A stretch of 64,000 nt of DNA, from assembly GCA_903813345.2 (NCBI GenBank), contig CAIIXF020000001.1:1240001-1304000 (forward strand), given 5' to 3'. Position 1 is the first letter of the stretch. Each line of letters opens with the position of its first letter. The position numbers and the translations under genes were made by a program. The notes beneath the pieces are model-generated. The model saw only the letters and a program-made list of their open reading frames with translations, was not told the DNA's origin and did not search any database. Shown piece by piece: positions 1 through 12,281 of the stretch. Source of the stretch: Owenia fusiformis. Its lineage: Eukaryota; Annelida; Polychaeta; Sabellida; Oweniidae.

Positions 1-208
1 GCCCTTGGCACTATTTTACCCAGTTTGTGTTATTTAACATCCTTGGAAGATGTTGAGATTAGATTTCAAGGTTTATTTGCAGAGCTTAAAGTATAATCTT
101 GCCAACCTCCCCTTTACAAGAATATGTAGGAGTCAAGATTAAATACCTATACAGCTCAAGCTCAAGTGAAGACCTGAAAGTGTGTTTGTAAATAGGTCTC
201 TCATGTGA

Positions 209-353
209 TAGTGAAACCTGTATACCTGAACACCTCTCAGTGTGAACTATTGACTTACATATTTATAAATCTTTGAAATATGAATACCTGCTAATCCGAA
301 CACTTTTGGCTGATCCCAGAGGTGTTTCGATTAACAGGTTCTACTGTACAGTA
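209..353. mobile_element. short inverted-repeat element, pogo/Tc1-like MITE
   Basis: The left end (GAACCTG/GAACACCTCT type, 211-240) is the imperfect reverse complement of the right end (320-350, AGGTGTTTCGATTAACAGG then TTCTACTG). The end sequence, reading CAGTAGAACCTGTTAAT from the right, resembles pogo/Tigger-type termini and lies next to TA. About 145 bp, no coding capacity. Family assignment is inference; the inverted ends are seen directly. Confidence 0.45.
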
Positions 354-573
354 TATAAGGTTTTCAGTCAAAATACAAGTAGTGTATTATTTGAAGTGTA
401 TTGAATCAGGGTTGGTCCTAAGTTGTTATTAGTATTATGTTATCTATATCCACACATTCCTCATAGCTGTTATCATATTAAGCCCTCTTGAGAATTTTTT
501 AGCAGAATTGGCAAGGCTGATAAAGTGTCTATTGTTCTGGTACTAATTGTAAAATATGGTATAACTTGCCTTA

Positions 574-694
574 TCTGAACACCATTGGGAAAGGTCTTGA
601 AAAAGTGTTTGTGTTTTTAGCAGGTGTTCAAAATCCGAACACCATTGGGAAATGTCTTGAAAAAGTGTTCACTGTTCAGATTAACAGGTGTTCA
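574..694 (+). repeat. 60-bp tandem duplication
   Basis: Two adjacent copies (about 574-633 and 634-694) share GAACACCATTGGGAAA and TCTTGAAAAAGTGTT with few differences. The wording (CCGAACACC, AGATTAACAGGTGTTC) resembles the element at 209-353, so this may be a decayed relative. Confidence 0.6.
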
Positions 695-921
695 TATTCA
701 AAGCTCTTCATGTGAGTCAATTGGAGATAATAAAAGAAAAATTGTCAACATTGAGAGGTGTTTGGATTGGAGAGGTGTTCAGATATATAGGTTTCATCAT
801 TTTGATTTATTTATCCAAAACATGTGAGACATGAAGTTTATGGATCCCACAATGCTGTTTCACTGTAAGATGCACTGAAGGGGTTTCACTAGAATTTCTC
901 ACAACAGGCTAAATAAATGAA

Positions 922-1038
922 AACAACAGGCAAAATTAATGGAAATCATAAATTTAACATGGAAAAGTAGAAAAGTCCCTAAAAACAACAGACGATTTTG
1001 TGAAAACAACCAGTGAAAATCGCCTTTTGCCTGTTGTT
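922..1038. repeat. short inverted repeat (14-bp arms)
   Basis: AACAACAGGCAAAA at 922-935 is the exact reverse complement of TTTTGCCTGTTGTT at 1025-1038, about 90 bp apart. Further partial AACAACAG words lie inside. MITE-like hairpin; origin unknown. Confidence 0.5.
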
Positions 1039-1979
1039 AATGAAATTCCAGCGCACTCTCAGTGTTCAGAGTACTCTAATTATCAGATCCTTGTATATTA
1101 TCTAGTTCTCACATTTGACCATGTGGGCCCACTGTTCGCCACCGTGTGAATACTTTTGGGCAGATGGCGGGGCATGGCATAGACACTGTGGTCAAAACAG
1201 ATATCCCCATCACATCAAATACAAAATTAATTAATTGATTAAAAAATTGATACCCAAAATTATCTACTCAGTGACGATCTGTGAGCCTTTCGGCCTAGTA
1301 CTTAAGCTCAGAAAAGGAGAGACAACTACTTGTTGCTGATAAGATCTAAATGACCCTAAAAGTAGTTGTTAATTGGACTTTAATGAGGGATTGATTATGA
1401 AATGAATGCCAGGTACGTATGAAAATATAAATCTAGTGAAAGTTTCTTTGATTGGATAGCTTTGTTCTAGCATTCTGATTGGTTAGGGCTAGATCTAGTT
1501 ATTATCTAAAACTCAATGGGAAGGGTAAGGGTATGCTCAGAGCATATAAAACAGAAGTTGATAAATAACCATGCCAGGTGATACCAACGTCACACCATGG
1601 GGTAATTCAGAGCAAAAAATTGTACCATTTGGTCCCTCTATATTTTCCCTGAGGTAAGTATCATAGAAAAAATGAGTTGAAAAGAACAGAATTTGGCCTC
1701 TAAAATATTATTTACCATTCCATAGACCTGTATCAGCACTTGTTAATGTTTTTTTTAGTTTCAATGATTAACTTGTCTAACTTGAAATGAGGTCAAAAGT
1801 TTTGTCCTTCTGGGTTAATTTGTTTGACTTACACCTGATTTAGGACTGTTTTATGTACTTCAGCTTGCCACTTGTCAATGTTATCTGAATGATGAAGTTC
1901 TAAACTTTTGTAAAAAAAAAGCTTAACATAATATGAACATGCATTTGTCATTGATCTTGATTGAAGGTTGATATCAGAG

Positions 1980-2135
1980 GATGTTTAAGAATTTAAGCCC
2001 TGGACTCCGTGCAATGTGGAATGCTTTCCAAAATTTGCACGAGATGTAAAGCATCGAGTTAATTTTAGGAAACAACGTCTGAAAGGAAGGGTTATTACAC
2101 ATTGCATTGAGTCTTGGGCTTAAATTCGTTTCACG
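1980..2135. repeat. dispersed hairpin repeat, copy 1
   Basis: The left arm (AAGAATTTAAGCCCTGGACT, from about 1987) pairs imperfectly with the right arm (ATTGCATTGAGTCTTGGGCT, 2101-2120, then TAAATTCG). A second copy lies at about 51671-51845 inside an ABCG intron, and a lone arm lies at 36770-36805. Probably a small non-autonomous element. Confidence 0.5.
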
Positions 2136-2296
2136 CATTGCAAAATATCTTTTTACAAAAAGATGAGGTATCACTAAAAAAACATATTTTCAATGAAACA
2201 TTTTGCAAAGGTCAAGCTGGCAAAGTGTCATTTTCAATTTGTAGAGTCCAGTCATCACCATGACAACTTTAACTAGTGACCTTGAGTTCTTTATTC

Positions 2297-2625
2297 CACC
2301 CGTGTAGCTCAGCGGTAGCCCAGATACCTCTTACGCAATAGGTCCCGGATTCGATCCCCGGTTCAGGGAAGACTAAATTTGCTTGTTTGCGTGAAGTACT
2401 TCAGGGTGTTTGACTGAGTGGTCCGCAACTTGTACAAAAGGCTGTGGTGTGTACTTGTATGTCTATGAATAAGTGCACATGAAAGAACACAGGGCTCCTT
2501 CAAGGAGGGGTTTCTGGGTCTATCTTCCATGTTTATTACATAAAATTACGACCGTACATATATGGGACATACCCAAGAGGTATTGCTCACCTTCATTGGT
2601 GGTAAACAAAATACAATACAATATT
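2297..2625 (+). mobile_element. tRNA-derived SINE
   Basis: A pol III promoter is visible: box A TAGCTCAGCGG (2305-2315) and box B GATTCGATCCC (2348-2358) in a tRNA-like 5' head. A non-tRNA body of about 240 bp follows, and the 3' end is a short AATAC-type tail (2607-2622). A real tRNA gene would stop at about 73 nt with a matching acceptor stem; here the sequence runs on into the body and tail. The SINE subfamily (Deu, V, Nin or other) was not recognised. Confidence 0.75.
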
Positions 2626-4930
2626 GGTTATTTAAAGAGACTCTATTGAGACTTCTCTGTGGCATTTTTTCTTTATTCCTTTTTGTTTTGAATTTTTAAC
2701 ACCATAACATTAACTAACTACTCAATATGCAACTTTTCACCGCGTAGAATTTTAAAATATTAAGTTTGAAAATTCCATTTTTATAATGGAGCTCAATGGG
2801 AAAAACTACATAATTTGAATTATTTTCAAACGTAGCGGCGCGATTTTGATAAAATTGACAGATATAATAAATATTGGTAAGACAAAATGTTTGATGAAAA
2901 ATGAAGAAAATTCACCGTCCTGGTTACGCAAACTATAGAAAAATCTGAAATAATCATAAAAACCTGTAAAAATAGATTGAAGGGGGTGATATTCATTTTT
3001 AATGTGCCTTTCACTACTACAGGGTAACCATAATTTTGGTACTGATTTGATTTTTCAATGAAAATCATTTCTATAGTGTATAGTCAGTTTAAATAATACA
3101 ATTGGTATATTTCTTTACTGAACAGTGCAATCATTTATTTATTTATCAACAGTAATGCAAACTACATATTATACAGTTAGTAAAATATTAAAATAATTCT
3201 ATTAAAATTTAAGCATTGCCAGAATGTGTTGACAGCTGGCAAAAAATTGAAGAATTTGAAGAAAAATAGCCACCCAAAGACACTTACACCTGCTAACTGC
3301 CACTTTGCAAAGAGTTTATTCAAGCAAGAAAACTATTTGAAAAAACGTAATTTCGGGTTGAACATGGTACCCACCACTCTGGTTACCTTAGCAACCATCT
3401 CTCAAGAACCAATCAAAATTGAGGTCCCAAAGGACCTTATACACCCTCCATTGGGATCTCCCCATGAGAAAAAAATAATTCATCTGATTTTTCAAAATGA
3501 GTATTCTGCTTTAATTATTACATTTATATGCACACTAGTATCTTGTTGACCTATATTCAGCACTGTATTGATGTATAGGCCACTTATTAGGGTCATAATT
3601 CAATCACGAAGTGTAGAGGCATATGATTCCAAACCAGGAAGTATTTTTGTGTCTGTCAAAATCCATTTGCATCCTACGCATCCCTACATCTTATCCAAAT
3701 ATGTTACTACATAATGAAATAAAATAGTATATTCTTTGGTTTTACAAAGTTGTATGATTTTTGATAAGTGTAAAAGTTGTTTTTGGAGCATTTTTCTATA
3801 GCCATTTTGTAGGGAAAAAATGATGAAAAAATGTACAATCTTTTAATTTTAAGTATGACCTAAATCGATTGCAAACTTCATATTTGCACATTTGATGAGA
3901 TAAACCATTAGTGCCATATTGTGAAATTATTAAGTTTGCAATCGATTCAGGTCATAGTGTATTTTTGGTATTTGATAATCAATAGAAACCAATGGCCTCT
4001 ATTGGGATCTGCTGATATCCTCATGTTAAGTCAATGAAGCACAGCCCCATGTAAGGCAACACAACCTTACTAAACTAAATGGCCCCTATCTCAGCCTATG
4101 TGTGCCCGAGCATTTTAATATTTTCCAAAGAGTTATATGACATTCTATTCTTCATGTTACACCTAACAATTATTCATTTTGACCATAGGGGTATTTGCCA
4201 ATAATCGCACCTCTTCCTTTTAACATATAATGTATAAATGTATAACACATATGTGTACCAAGTTTCATTGTAAAAGTCCTATTTTCCTTTAAGTTATGGC
4301 ATCAACTGCAAAACTTTTTGAACCACCTAAGTATATACCTTATTAGATGCAGTGAAGGAGTTAAATCATTGGGATATGAATAAATCATGCAAAACATATT
4401 TTGTACATATTTCTCATCATTTAGGGTTACCCAGTAGTTTACAAGCTGACCTTTGCAAAATATATTTCACTTACTATCCTCATTCGCTATCACGCTATCT
4501 AGTTTCTTTCTAAATTGGCCTGGATTGCCTGGTTTATTGGTTTTAGCGAACCGTCCATTTCGTCGAACCATCATTTTGCTAAGGTTGTTTGTGATGAATA
4601 TACAATATTCAGTTACATATAACTGTACAGCAACTTTATGCAAGGGAAGGTAATTATGTGAGAGCACATAAAGTACATGAAGTATTGACCCACTTGTCTC
4701 AGTGAATCTTATAAACAGTGCATAGAGTTTTTTCTATGCAATGATTGGCTCACAGTTACTAATAGTGTAAGTTATTTAATTTCTATACAGTGTGGAATAG
4801 AGTGTATAAACTTCTACAGTTTCAAGCAGGTTTTAGTGTTTTCTGACCAATGATATATTCAGACTTATTCATTTCACGATTATGTAATACTGACCTACAT
4901 ATCTGTATAGCATATCTTTAACAGAATGGG
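2626..4930. other. non-coding stretch
   Basis: AT-rich DNA without supported exons. A 107-codon open frame at 3226-3549 has no recognisable domain, and its composition matches the flanks. One compact palindromic element (3854-3956) is listed separately; nothing else is seen. Confidence 0.55.
3854..3956. repeat. 103-bp palindromic MITE-like element
   Basis: The 25-bp ends (3854-3878 and 3932-3956) are reverse complements with a single mismatch; the core reads ATCGATTGCAAACTT. About 50 bp separate the arms. No target duplication is obvious. A hairpin or minimal non-autonomous transposon is likely. Confidence 0.6.
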
Positions 4931-6047
4931 TTAACCCAACTAATTGTTATAACATGCGTATTCCCATACAAACAATCTGTCTTCAAGAGAAAACTAAGAT
5001 TTGTGGACATGTTTTGCTATCATTGCATCATACCCCAGTATGTCCTCTGTCAGTCAAAAAAGTTTGAATCAAAACTCCCCACGAAAATCAAAAGATCTCA
5101 CCTGTTGAAGACGCCATCTATAGAAAATGTCAAAAAATGTCATTCTGATTTTGACAGATGGAGGCAGGTCAAAAAGGTCAAATTTTTAAAAGAAAATGCA
5201 CCTTAATCACATCAAATCATGTCTCAGAGTTGGTCCACACATACACTTTTTCATTCATGTACTTACCAAAATCCAACCACTGGTGATGCTAATGTAATTA
5301 CAATAATTGGACTATATTTTTGTTTTTATAATGCCATCTATTCGTCTTCCCACTCGGCGGAAGGATCTAATGGTTGTGTGTCTCCTAGTAGTGACCCATC
5401 CTTTAAGTTACAATTGTAATTTCCTCCAAAATGTAACCCCAAGTTGTTTTCTAGTAAAATAATACAAACCGCAAGCAGATTCGACTATTTTTTCCAGATA
5501 TATGAATAGTTAAAGTTACCCATCCCCTTTCTGCAATTAGATGTTTTCCTGGGATATTGACTAAAATTGGAACCTATGGCTAGATGTGTTGGGAGGTGTC
5601 TAGTTTGAGATGGGGAGGTAGTACAGAGCTGAATGAGCTATATCTGGAAAGCACATTTTGCCTAGAATCAATTTTTGTAATTTAAAGAAATAGGCAATTA
5701 ATATCTCTTATTTATGCGCATATTTAATAACACGGGGTAGATTTTGGCGAAAAAATGCTTATTCGACACTTTTGGGAAATAGTACAGACCATCGTGACAT
5801 TAAACTTTGTCAAATGATAGAACAATTCATGTGTTATCAATTACATAAACTAATTGTAATCATTATTATTGCTTCTGAATGTTTACAGAGAAATATTTAG
5901 TATGGAGGATACAGAAAAATTGGTCATTTTCTCCATTTGTTGTTCTACCCTGGGGAATATTCATCAAAGAAAACCAAAACAACACACATTTCCAATTATA
6001 GGTCTCCCAATTGATAAATGATCATTCTGAACACTGTATTTGATTAC

Positions 6048-6553
6048 TTAGGGTTAAGTCAAGGTTAGGATTAGGGGTTAGGGTTAGGCTTGGGCTTAGG
6101 GTAAGGCTTTAGTTAGGGCTAAGGGTAGTGTTGGGGCTAGGGTTAGGCCCTGGCTTAGGGTAAGGCTATAGTTAGGGTTAGGGGTAGTGTTGGGGTTAGG
6201 CTTAGGCTCTAGCTTAGGGTTAGGCTATAGTTAGGGTTAGGGGTAGTGTTGAGGTTAGAGTTAGGGGTTAGGGTTAGGCTCTGGCTTAGGGTTAGGCTAT
6301 AGTTAGGGTTAGGGGTAATGTTGGGGTAAGGGGTTAGGGTTAGACTCTGGCTTAGGGTTAGGCTGTAGTTAGGGTTAGGAATAGTGTTGGGGTTAGGGTT
6401 AGGGGTTAGGGTTTGGCTCTGGCTTAGGGTTAGGGTTAGGCTATAGTTAGGGTTAGGGGTAGTGTTGGTGTTCAGGTTAAGGGTTAGAGTTAGGCTCTGG
6501 CTTAGGGTTAGGCTATAGTTAGGGTTAGAGATGTTGTTGGGGTTAGGGTTAGG
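6048..6553 (+). repeat. degenerate TTAGGG-like block, array copy 1
   Basis: About 500 bp of GGTTAGGG/GGCTTAGGG words in a larger period of about 65 bp (a CTCTGGCTTAGGGTTAGGCT segment, then ATAGTTAGGGTTAGGGGTAG). It resembles a decayed interstitial telomeric repeat. The telomere link is inference from the hexamer only. Confidence 0.75.
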
Positions 6554-8134
6554 TCATTGCCAATGATTTAGCCTTCTAGAGCAAAATTTGTGAAAATTCC
6601 AATAAAAATCATGGAAACAGTGGAGAAATATGACCAAAGTAACAAAAAGTTGACTCCTGGTTGGAGCCTATGACGGATGTGTTGGGAGATGTCTAGTTTG
6701 AGCTGGGGAGGTATTACAGAGCTGATTGAGCTATATCTGGATAGCACATTTTGCCTAGAATCAATTTTTGTGATTTAGAAAAATAATCAATAAATTTCTC
6801 TAATTTATGCACATATTTGAATAACACGGGGTAAATTTTTGCGAAAAAATGCTTATTCAGCACTTTTTGGGGAAAAGCATGGACCATAGTGCCATGAAAC
6901 TTTGTCAAACGCATTGAGAGAGATGAAATTAATGAAAGTCCCAATAAAAACTGGAAATAGTTGAGAAATATGACCAAATTAAAAAAAAGTGGTACTTCAG
7001 AATGGGCGATAATAGGGTTAACCCAACTAATTGTTATAACATGCGTATTCCCATACAAACAATCTGTCTTCAAGAGAAAACTAAGATTTGTGGACATGTT
7101 TTGCTATCATTGCATCATACCCCAGTATGTCCTCTGTCAGTCAAAAAAGTTTGAATCAAAACTCCCCACGAAAATCAAAAGATCTCACCTGTTGAAGACG
7201 CCATCTATAGAAAATGTCAAAAAATGTCATTCTGATTTTGACAGATGGAGGCAGGTCAAAAAGGTCAAATTTTTAAAAGAAAATGCACCTTAATCACATC
7301 AAATCATGTCTCAGAGTTGGTCCACACATACACTTTTTCATTCATGTACTTACCAAAATCCAACCACTGGTGATGCTAATGTAATTACAATAATTGGACT
7401 ATATTTTTGTTTTTATAATGCCATCTATTCGTCTTCCCACTCGGCGGAAGGATCTAATGGTTGTGTGTCTCCTAGTAGTGACCCATCCTTTAAGTTACAA
7501 TTGTAATTTCCTCCAAAATGTAACCCCAAGTTGTTTTCTAGTAAAATAATACAAACCGCAAGCAGATTCGACTATTTTTTCCAGATATATGAATAGTTAA
7601 AGTTACCCATCCCCTTTCTGCAATTAGATGTTTTCCTGGGATATTGACTAAAATTGGAACCTATGGCTAGATGTGTTGGGAGGTGTCTAGTTTGAGATGG
7701 GGAGGTAGTACAGAGCTGAATGAGCTATATCTGGAAAGCACATTTTGCCTAGAATCAATTTTTGTAATTTAAAGAAATAGGCAATTAATATCTCTTATTT
7801 ATGCGCATATTTAATAACACGGGGTAGATTTTGGCGAAAAAATGCTTATTCGACACTTTTGGGAAATAGTACAGACCATCGTGACATTAAACTTTGTCAA
7901 ATGATAGAACAATTCATGTGTTATCAATTACATAAACTAATTGTAATCATTATTATTGCTTCTGAATGTTTACAGAGAAATATTTAGTATGGAGGATACA
8001 GAAAAATTGGTCATTTTCTCCATTTGTTGTTCTACCCTGGGGAATATTCATCAAAGAAAACCAAAACAACACACATTTCCAATTATAGGTCTCCCAATTG
8101 ATAAATGATCATTCTGAACACTGTATTTGATTAC

Positions 8135-8640
8135 TTAGGGTTAAGTCAAGGTTAGGATTAGGGGTTAGGGTTAGGCTTGGGCTTAGGGTAAGGCTTTAGT
8201 TAGGGCTAAGGGTAGTGTTGGGGCTAGGGTTAGGCCCTGGCTTAGGGTAAGGCTATAGTTAGGGTTAGGGGTAGTGTTGGGGTTAGGCTTAGGCTCTAGC
8301 TTAGGGTTAGGCTATAGTTAGGGTTAGGGGTAGTGTTGAGGTTAGAGTTAGGGGTTAGGGTTAGGCTCTGGCTTAGGGTTAGGCTATAGTTAGGGTTAGG
8401 GGTAATGTTGGGGTAAGGGGTTAGGGTTAGACTCTGGCTTAGGGTTAGGCTGTAGTTAGGGTTAGGAATAGTGTTGGGGTTAGGGTTAGGGGTTAGGGTT
8501 TGGCTCTGGCTTAGGGTTAGGGTTAGGCTATAGTTAGGGTTAGGGGTAGTGTTGGTGTTCAGGTTAAGGGTTAGAGTTAGGCTCTGGCTTAGGGTTAGGC
8601 TATAGTTAGGGTTAGAGATGTTGTTGGGGTTAGGGTTAGG
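8135..8640 (+). repeat. degenerate TTAGGG-like block, array copy 2
   Basis: Same block as at 6048-6553, displaced by exactly one array unit of 2,087 bp. Confidence 0.75.
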
Positions 8641-10221
8641 TCATTGCCAATGATTTAGCCTTCTAGAGCAAAATTTGTGAAAATTCCAATAAAAATCATG
8701 GAAACAGTGGAGAAATATGACCAAAGTAACAAAAAGTTGACTCCTGGTTGGAGCCTATGACGGATGTGTTGGGAGATGTCTAGTTTGAGCTGGGGAGGTA
8801 TTACAGAGCTGATTGAGCTATATCTGGATAGCACATTTTGCCTAGAATCAATTTTTGTGATTTAGAAAAATAATCAATAAATTTCTCTAATTTATGCACA
8901 TATTTGAATAACACGGGGTAAATTTTTGCGAAAAAATGCTTATTCAGCACTTTTTGGGGAAAAGCATGGACCATAGTGCCATGAAACTTTGTCAAACGCA
9001 TTGAGAGAGATGAAATTAATGAAAGTCCCAATAAAAACTGGAAATAGTTGAGAAATATGACCAAATTAAAAAAAAGTGGTACTCCAGAATGGGCGATAAT
9101 AGGGTTAACCCAACTAATTGTTATAACATGCGTATTCCCATACAAACAATCTGTCTTCAAGAGAAAACTAAGATTTGTGGACATGTTTTGCTATCATTGC
9201 ATCATACCCCAGTATGTCCTCTGTCAGTCAAAAAAGTTTGAATCAAAACTCCCCACGAAAATCAAAAGATCTCACCTGTTGAAGACGCCATCTATAGAAA
9301 ATGTCAAAAAATGTCATTCTGATTTTGACAGATGGAGGCAGGTCAAAAAGGTCAAATTTTTAAAAGAAAATGCACCTTAATCACATCAAATCATGTCTCA
9401 GAGTTGGTCCACACATACACTTTTTCATTCATGTACTTACCAAAATCCAACCACTGGTGATGCTAATGTAATTACAATAATTGGACTATATTTTTGTTTT
9501 TATAATGCCATCTATTCGTCTTCCCACTCGGCGGAAGGATCTAATGGTTGTGTGTCTCCTAGTAGTGACCCATCCTTTAAGTTACAATTGTAATTTCCTC
9601 CAAAATGTAACCCCAAGTTGTTTTCTAGTAAAATAATACAAACCGCAAGCAGATTCGACTATTTTTTCCAGATATATGAATAGTTAAAGTTACCCATCCC
9701 CTTTCTGCAATTAGATGTTTTCCTGGGATATTGACTAAAATTGGAACCTATGGCTAGATGTGTTGGGAGGTGTCTAGTTTGAGATGGGGAGGTAGTACAG
9801 AGCTGAATGAGCTATATCTGGAAAGCACATTTTGCCTAGAATCAATTTTTGTAATTTAAAGAAATAGGCAATTAATATCTCTTATTTATGCGCATATTTA
9901 ATAACACGGGGTAGATTTTGGCGAAAAAATGCTTATTCGACACTTTTGGGAAATAGTACAGACCATCGTGACATTAAACTTTGTCAAATGATAGAACAAT
10001 TCATGTGTTATCAATTACATAAACTAATTGTAATCATTATTATTGCTTCTGAATGTTTACAGAGAAATATTTAGTATGGAGGATACAGAAAAATTGGTCA
10101 TTTTCTCCATTTGTTGTTCTACCCTGGGGAATATTCATCAAAGAAAACCAAAACAACACACATTTCCAATTATAGGTCTCCCAATTGATAAATGATCATT
10201 CTGAACACTGTATTTGATTAC

Positions 10222-10727
10222 TTAGGGTTAAGTCAAGGTTAGGATTAGGGGTTAGGGTTAGGCTTGGGCTTAGGGTAAGGCTTTAGTTAGGGCTAAGGGT
10301 AGTGTTGGGGCTAGGGTTAGGCCCTGGCTTAGGGTAAGGCTATAGTTAGGGTTAGGGGTAGTGTTGGGGTTAGGCTTAGGCTCTAGCTTAGGGTTAGGCT
10401 ATAGTTAGGGTTAGGGGTAGTGTTGAGGTTAGAGTTAGGGGTTAGGGTTAGGCTCTGGCTTAGGGTTAGGCTATAGTTAGGGTTAGGGGTAATGTTGGGG
10501 TAAGGGGTTAGGGTTAGACTCTGGCTTAGGGTTAGGCTGTAGTTAGGGTTAGGAATAGTGTTGGGGTTAGGGTTAGGGGTTAGGGTTTGGCTCTGGCTTA
10601 GGGTTAGGGTTAGGCTATAGTTAGGGTTAGGGGTAGTGTTGGTGTTCAGGTTAAGGGTTAGAGTTAGGCTCTGGCTTAGGGTTAGGCTATAGTTAGGGTT
10701 AGAGATGTTGTTGGGGTTAGGGTTAGG
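10222..10727 (+). repeat. degenerate TTAGGG-like block, array copy 3
   Basis: Same block as at 6048-6553, displaced by two array units. The truncated fourth array copy ends before this block. Confidence 0.75.
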
Positions 10728-11646
10728 TCATTGCCAATGATTTAGCCTTCTAGAGCAAAATTTGTGAAAATTCCAATAAAAATCATGGAAACAGTGGAGA
10801 AATATGACCAAAGTAACAAAAAGTTGACTCCTGGTTGGAGCCTATGACGGATGTGTTGGGAGATGTCTAGTTTGAGCTGGGGAGGTATTACAGAGCTGAT
10901 TGAGCTATATCTGGATAGCACATTTTGCCTAGAATCAATTTTTGTGATTTAGAAAAATAATCAATAAATTTCTCTAATTTATGCACATATTTGAATAACA
11001 CGGGGTAAATTTTTGCGAAAAAATGCTTATTCAGCACTTTTTGGGGAAAAGCATGGACCATAGTGCCATGAAACTTTGTCAAACGCATTGAGAGAGATGA
11101 AATTAATGAAAGTCCCAATAAAAACTGGAAATAGTTGAGAAATATGACCAAATTAAAAAAAAGTGGTACTCCAGAATGGGTGATAATAGGGTTAACCCAA
11201 CTAATTGTTATAACATGCGTATTCCCATACAAACAATCTGTCTTCAAGAGAAAACTAAGATTTGTGGACATGTTTTGCTATCATTGCATCATACCCCAGT
11301 ATGTCCTCTGTCAGTCAAAAAAGTTTGAATCAAAACTCCCCACGAAAATCAAAAGATCTCACCTGTTGAAGACGCCATCTATAGAAAATGTCAAAAAATG
11401 TCATTCTGATTTTGACAGATGGAGGCAGGTCAAAAAGGTCAAATTTTTAAAAGAAAATGCACCTTAATCACATCAAATCATGTCTCAGAGTTGGTCCACA
11501 CATACACTTTTTCATTCATGTACTTACCAAAATCCAACCACTGGTGATGCTAATGTAATTACAATAATTGGACTATATTTTTGTTTTTATAATGCCATCT
11601 ATTCGTCTTCCCACTCGGCGGAAGGATCTAATGGTTGTGTGTCTCC

Positions 11647-12281
11647 AATGCAATTTGATACATGAAATAGCCTGTTCTGATTGGCTTGAATTGGACACAC
11701 CTTGCAGGAGAAAGTGCCTGATTTAGAGAGGGGACTGATATAGGAGGGAGGGGCTGTAAGAGGAAGAAGGGGCTGGAAAAGAGGGTGGGGTCGTGGATAA
11801 TATAGGGAGGGAGGAGCTGAAATAAGAGAGGGGAGTTGATATAGAAGGGTTTGACCTGACGTAGAAGCAAATATTGGAGAGATGATGAATGCTATAAAGG
11901 CAGGAAGGAATTGATACATGAAGGAGGGTTGAGAATAAAAAGTGGATATATTTCAGTTAGAGCTTGTCAGACATGCCAACTTTTAAATCATTCTCCAAAT
12001 CCCAAATTAAACACTAAACCAACTGCTTTATTTGGCTTTCTTGCATAATGTATGAAGTGGCTTGAAAATCTATCAATTGTATTAATAGTGAATCATTTCC
12101 AAATAACTTTCCTTGCATATATTAGAATTGCATTACTGAGTCTCTCATTTATGAAAATGATTTCTGAGAAGACTCGTGAAATGTTAAAATGATATAATTC
12201 AATGAGATCCAAAATCTGAGCAAGCTGTACATATGGTTGTTTACGGATTCACTGATGCGTTGATCATAGTTGGAGTATTTT
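11647..12281. other. non-coding spacer with purine-rich tract
   Basis: Immediately right of the array, 11700-11860 is strongly purine-rich on the + strand (GGGAGG, GAGAGGGG words in a loose period). The rest is AT-rich. No exon is supported; open frames on the minus strand here only reflect the pyrimidine bias of that strand. Confidence 0.55.

Larger units (their letters stand above)
1..2296. other. non-coding stretch with small repeats
   Basis: No convincing coding exon is visible on either strand; short open frames lack domain or splice support. The stretch holds four small repeat structures listed separately (209-353, 574-694, 922-1038, 1980-2135). The rest is AT-rich unique-looking sequence in which I see nothing further. 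Confidence 0.6.
4931..11646 (+). repeat. tandem array of a 2,087-bp unit (3.2 copies)
   Basis: Head-to-tail copies at 4931-7017, 7018-9104, 9105-11191 and a partial 11192-11646. Blocks recur at exactly 2,087-bp steps. I saw only two substitutions between copies, both near the unit ends (C/T at the bases matching 7004/9091 and 9106-2087*n/11180). Each junction carries GGGTTAACCC. The array ends inside the fourth copy after GTGTCTCC at 11646. The unit holds degenerate TTAGGG sequence and nested internal duplications. Open frames of 66-127 codons repeat only because the unit repeats; no domain is recognised. Very recent amplification, or an assembly effect. Confidence 0.9.

Noticed and set aside
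2297-2370. Functional tRNA gene
   Set aside because: A and B boxes are present, but no matching acceptor stem closes the structure and the sequence continues into a SINE body and tail.
3226-3549. 107-codon gene
   Set aside because: No domain, no splice context, composition like the flanks.
6048-6553. True chromosome end
   Set aside because: The TTAGGG words are degenerate, internal to a larger repeat, and flanked by unique genes on the right.
4931-11646. Repeated open frames of 66, 110 and 127 codons in the array
   Set aside because: They recur only because the unit is repeated, overlap on opposite strands, lack any domain, and their few differences are not informative about selection.
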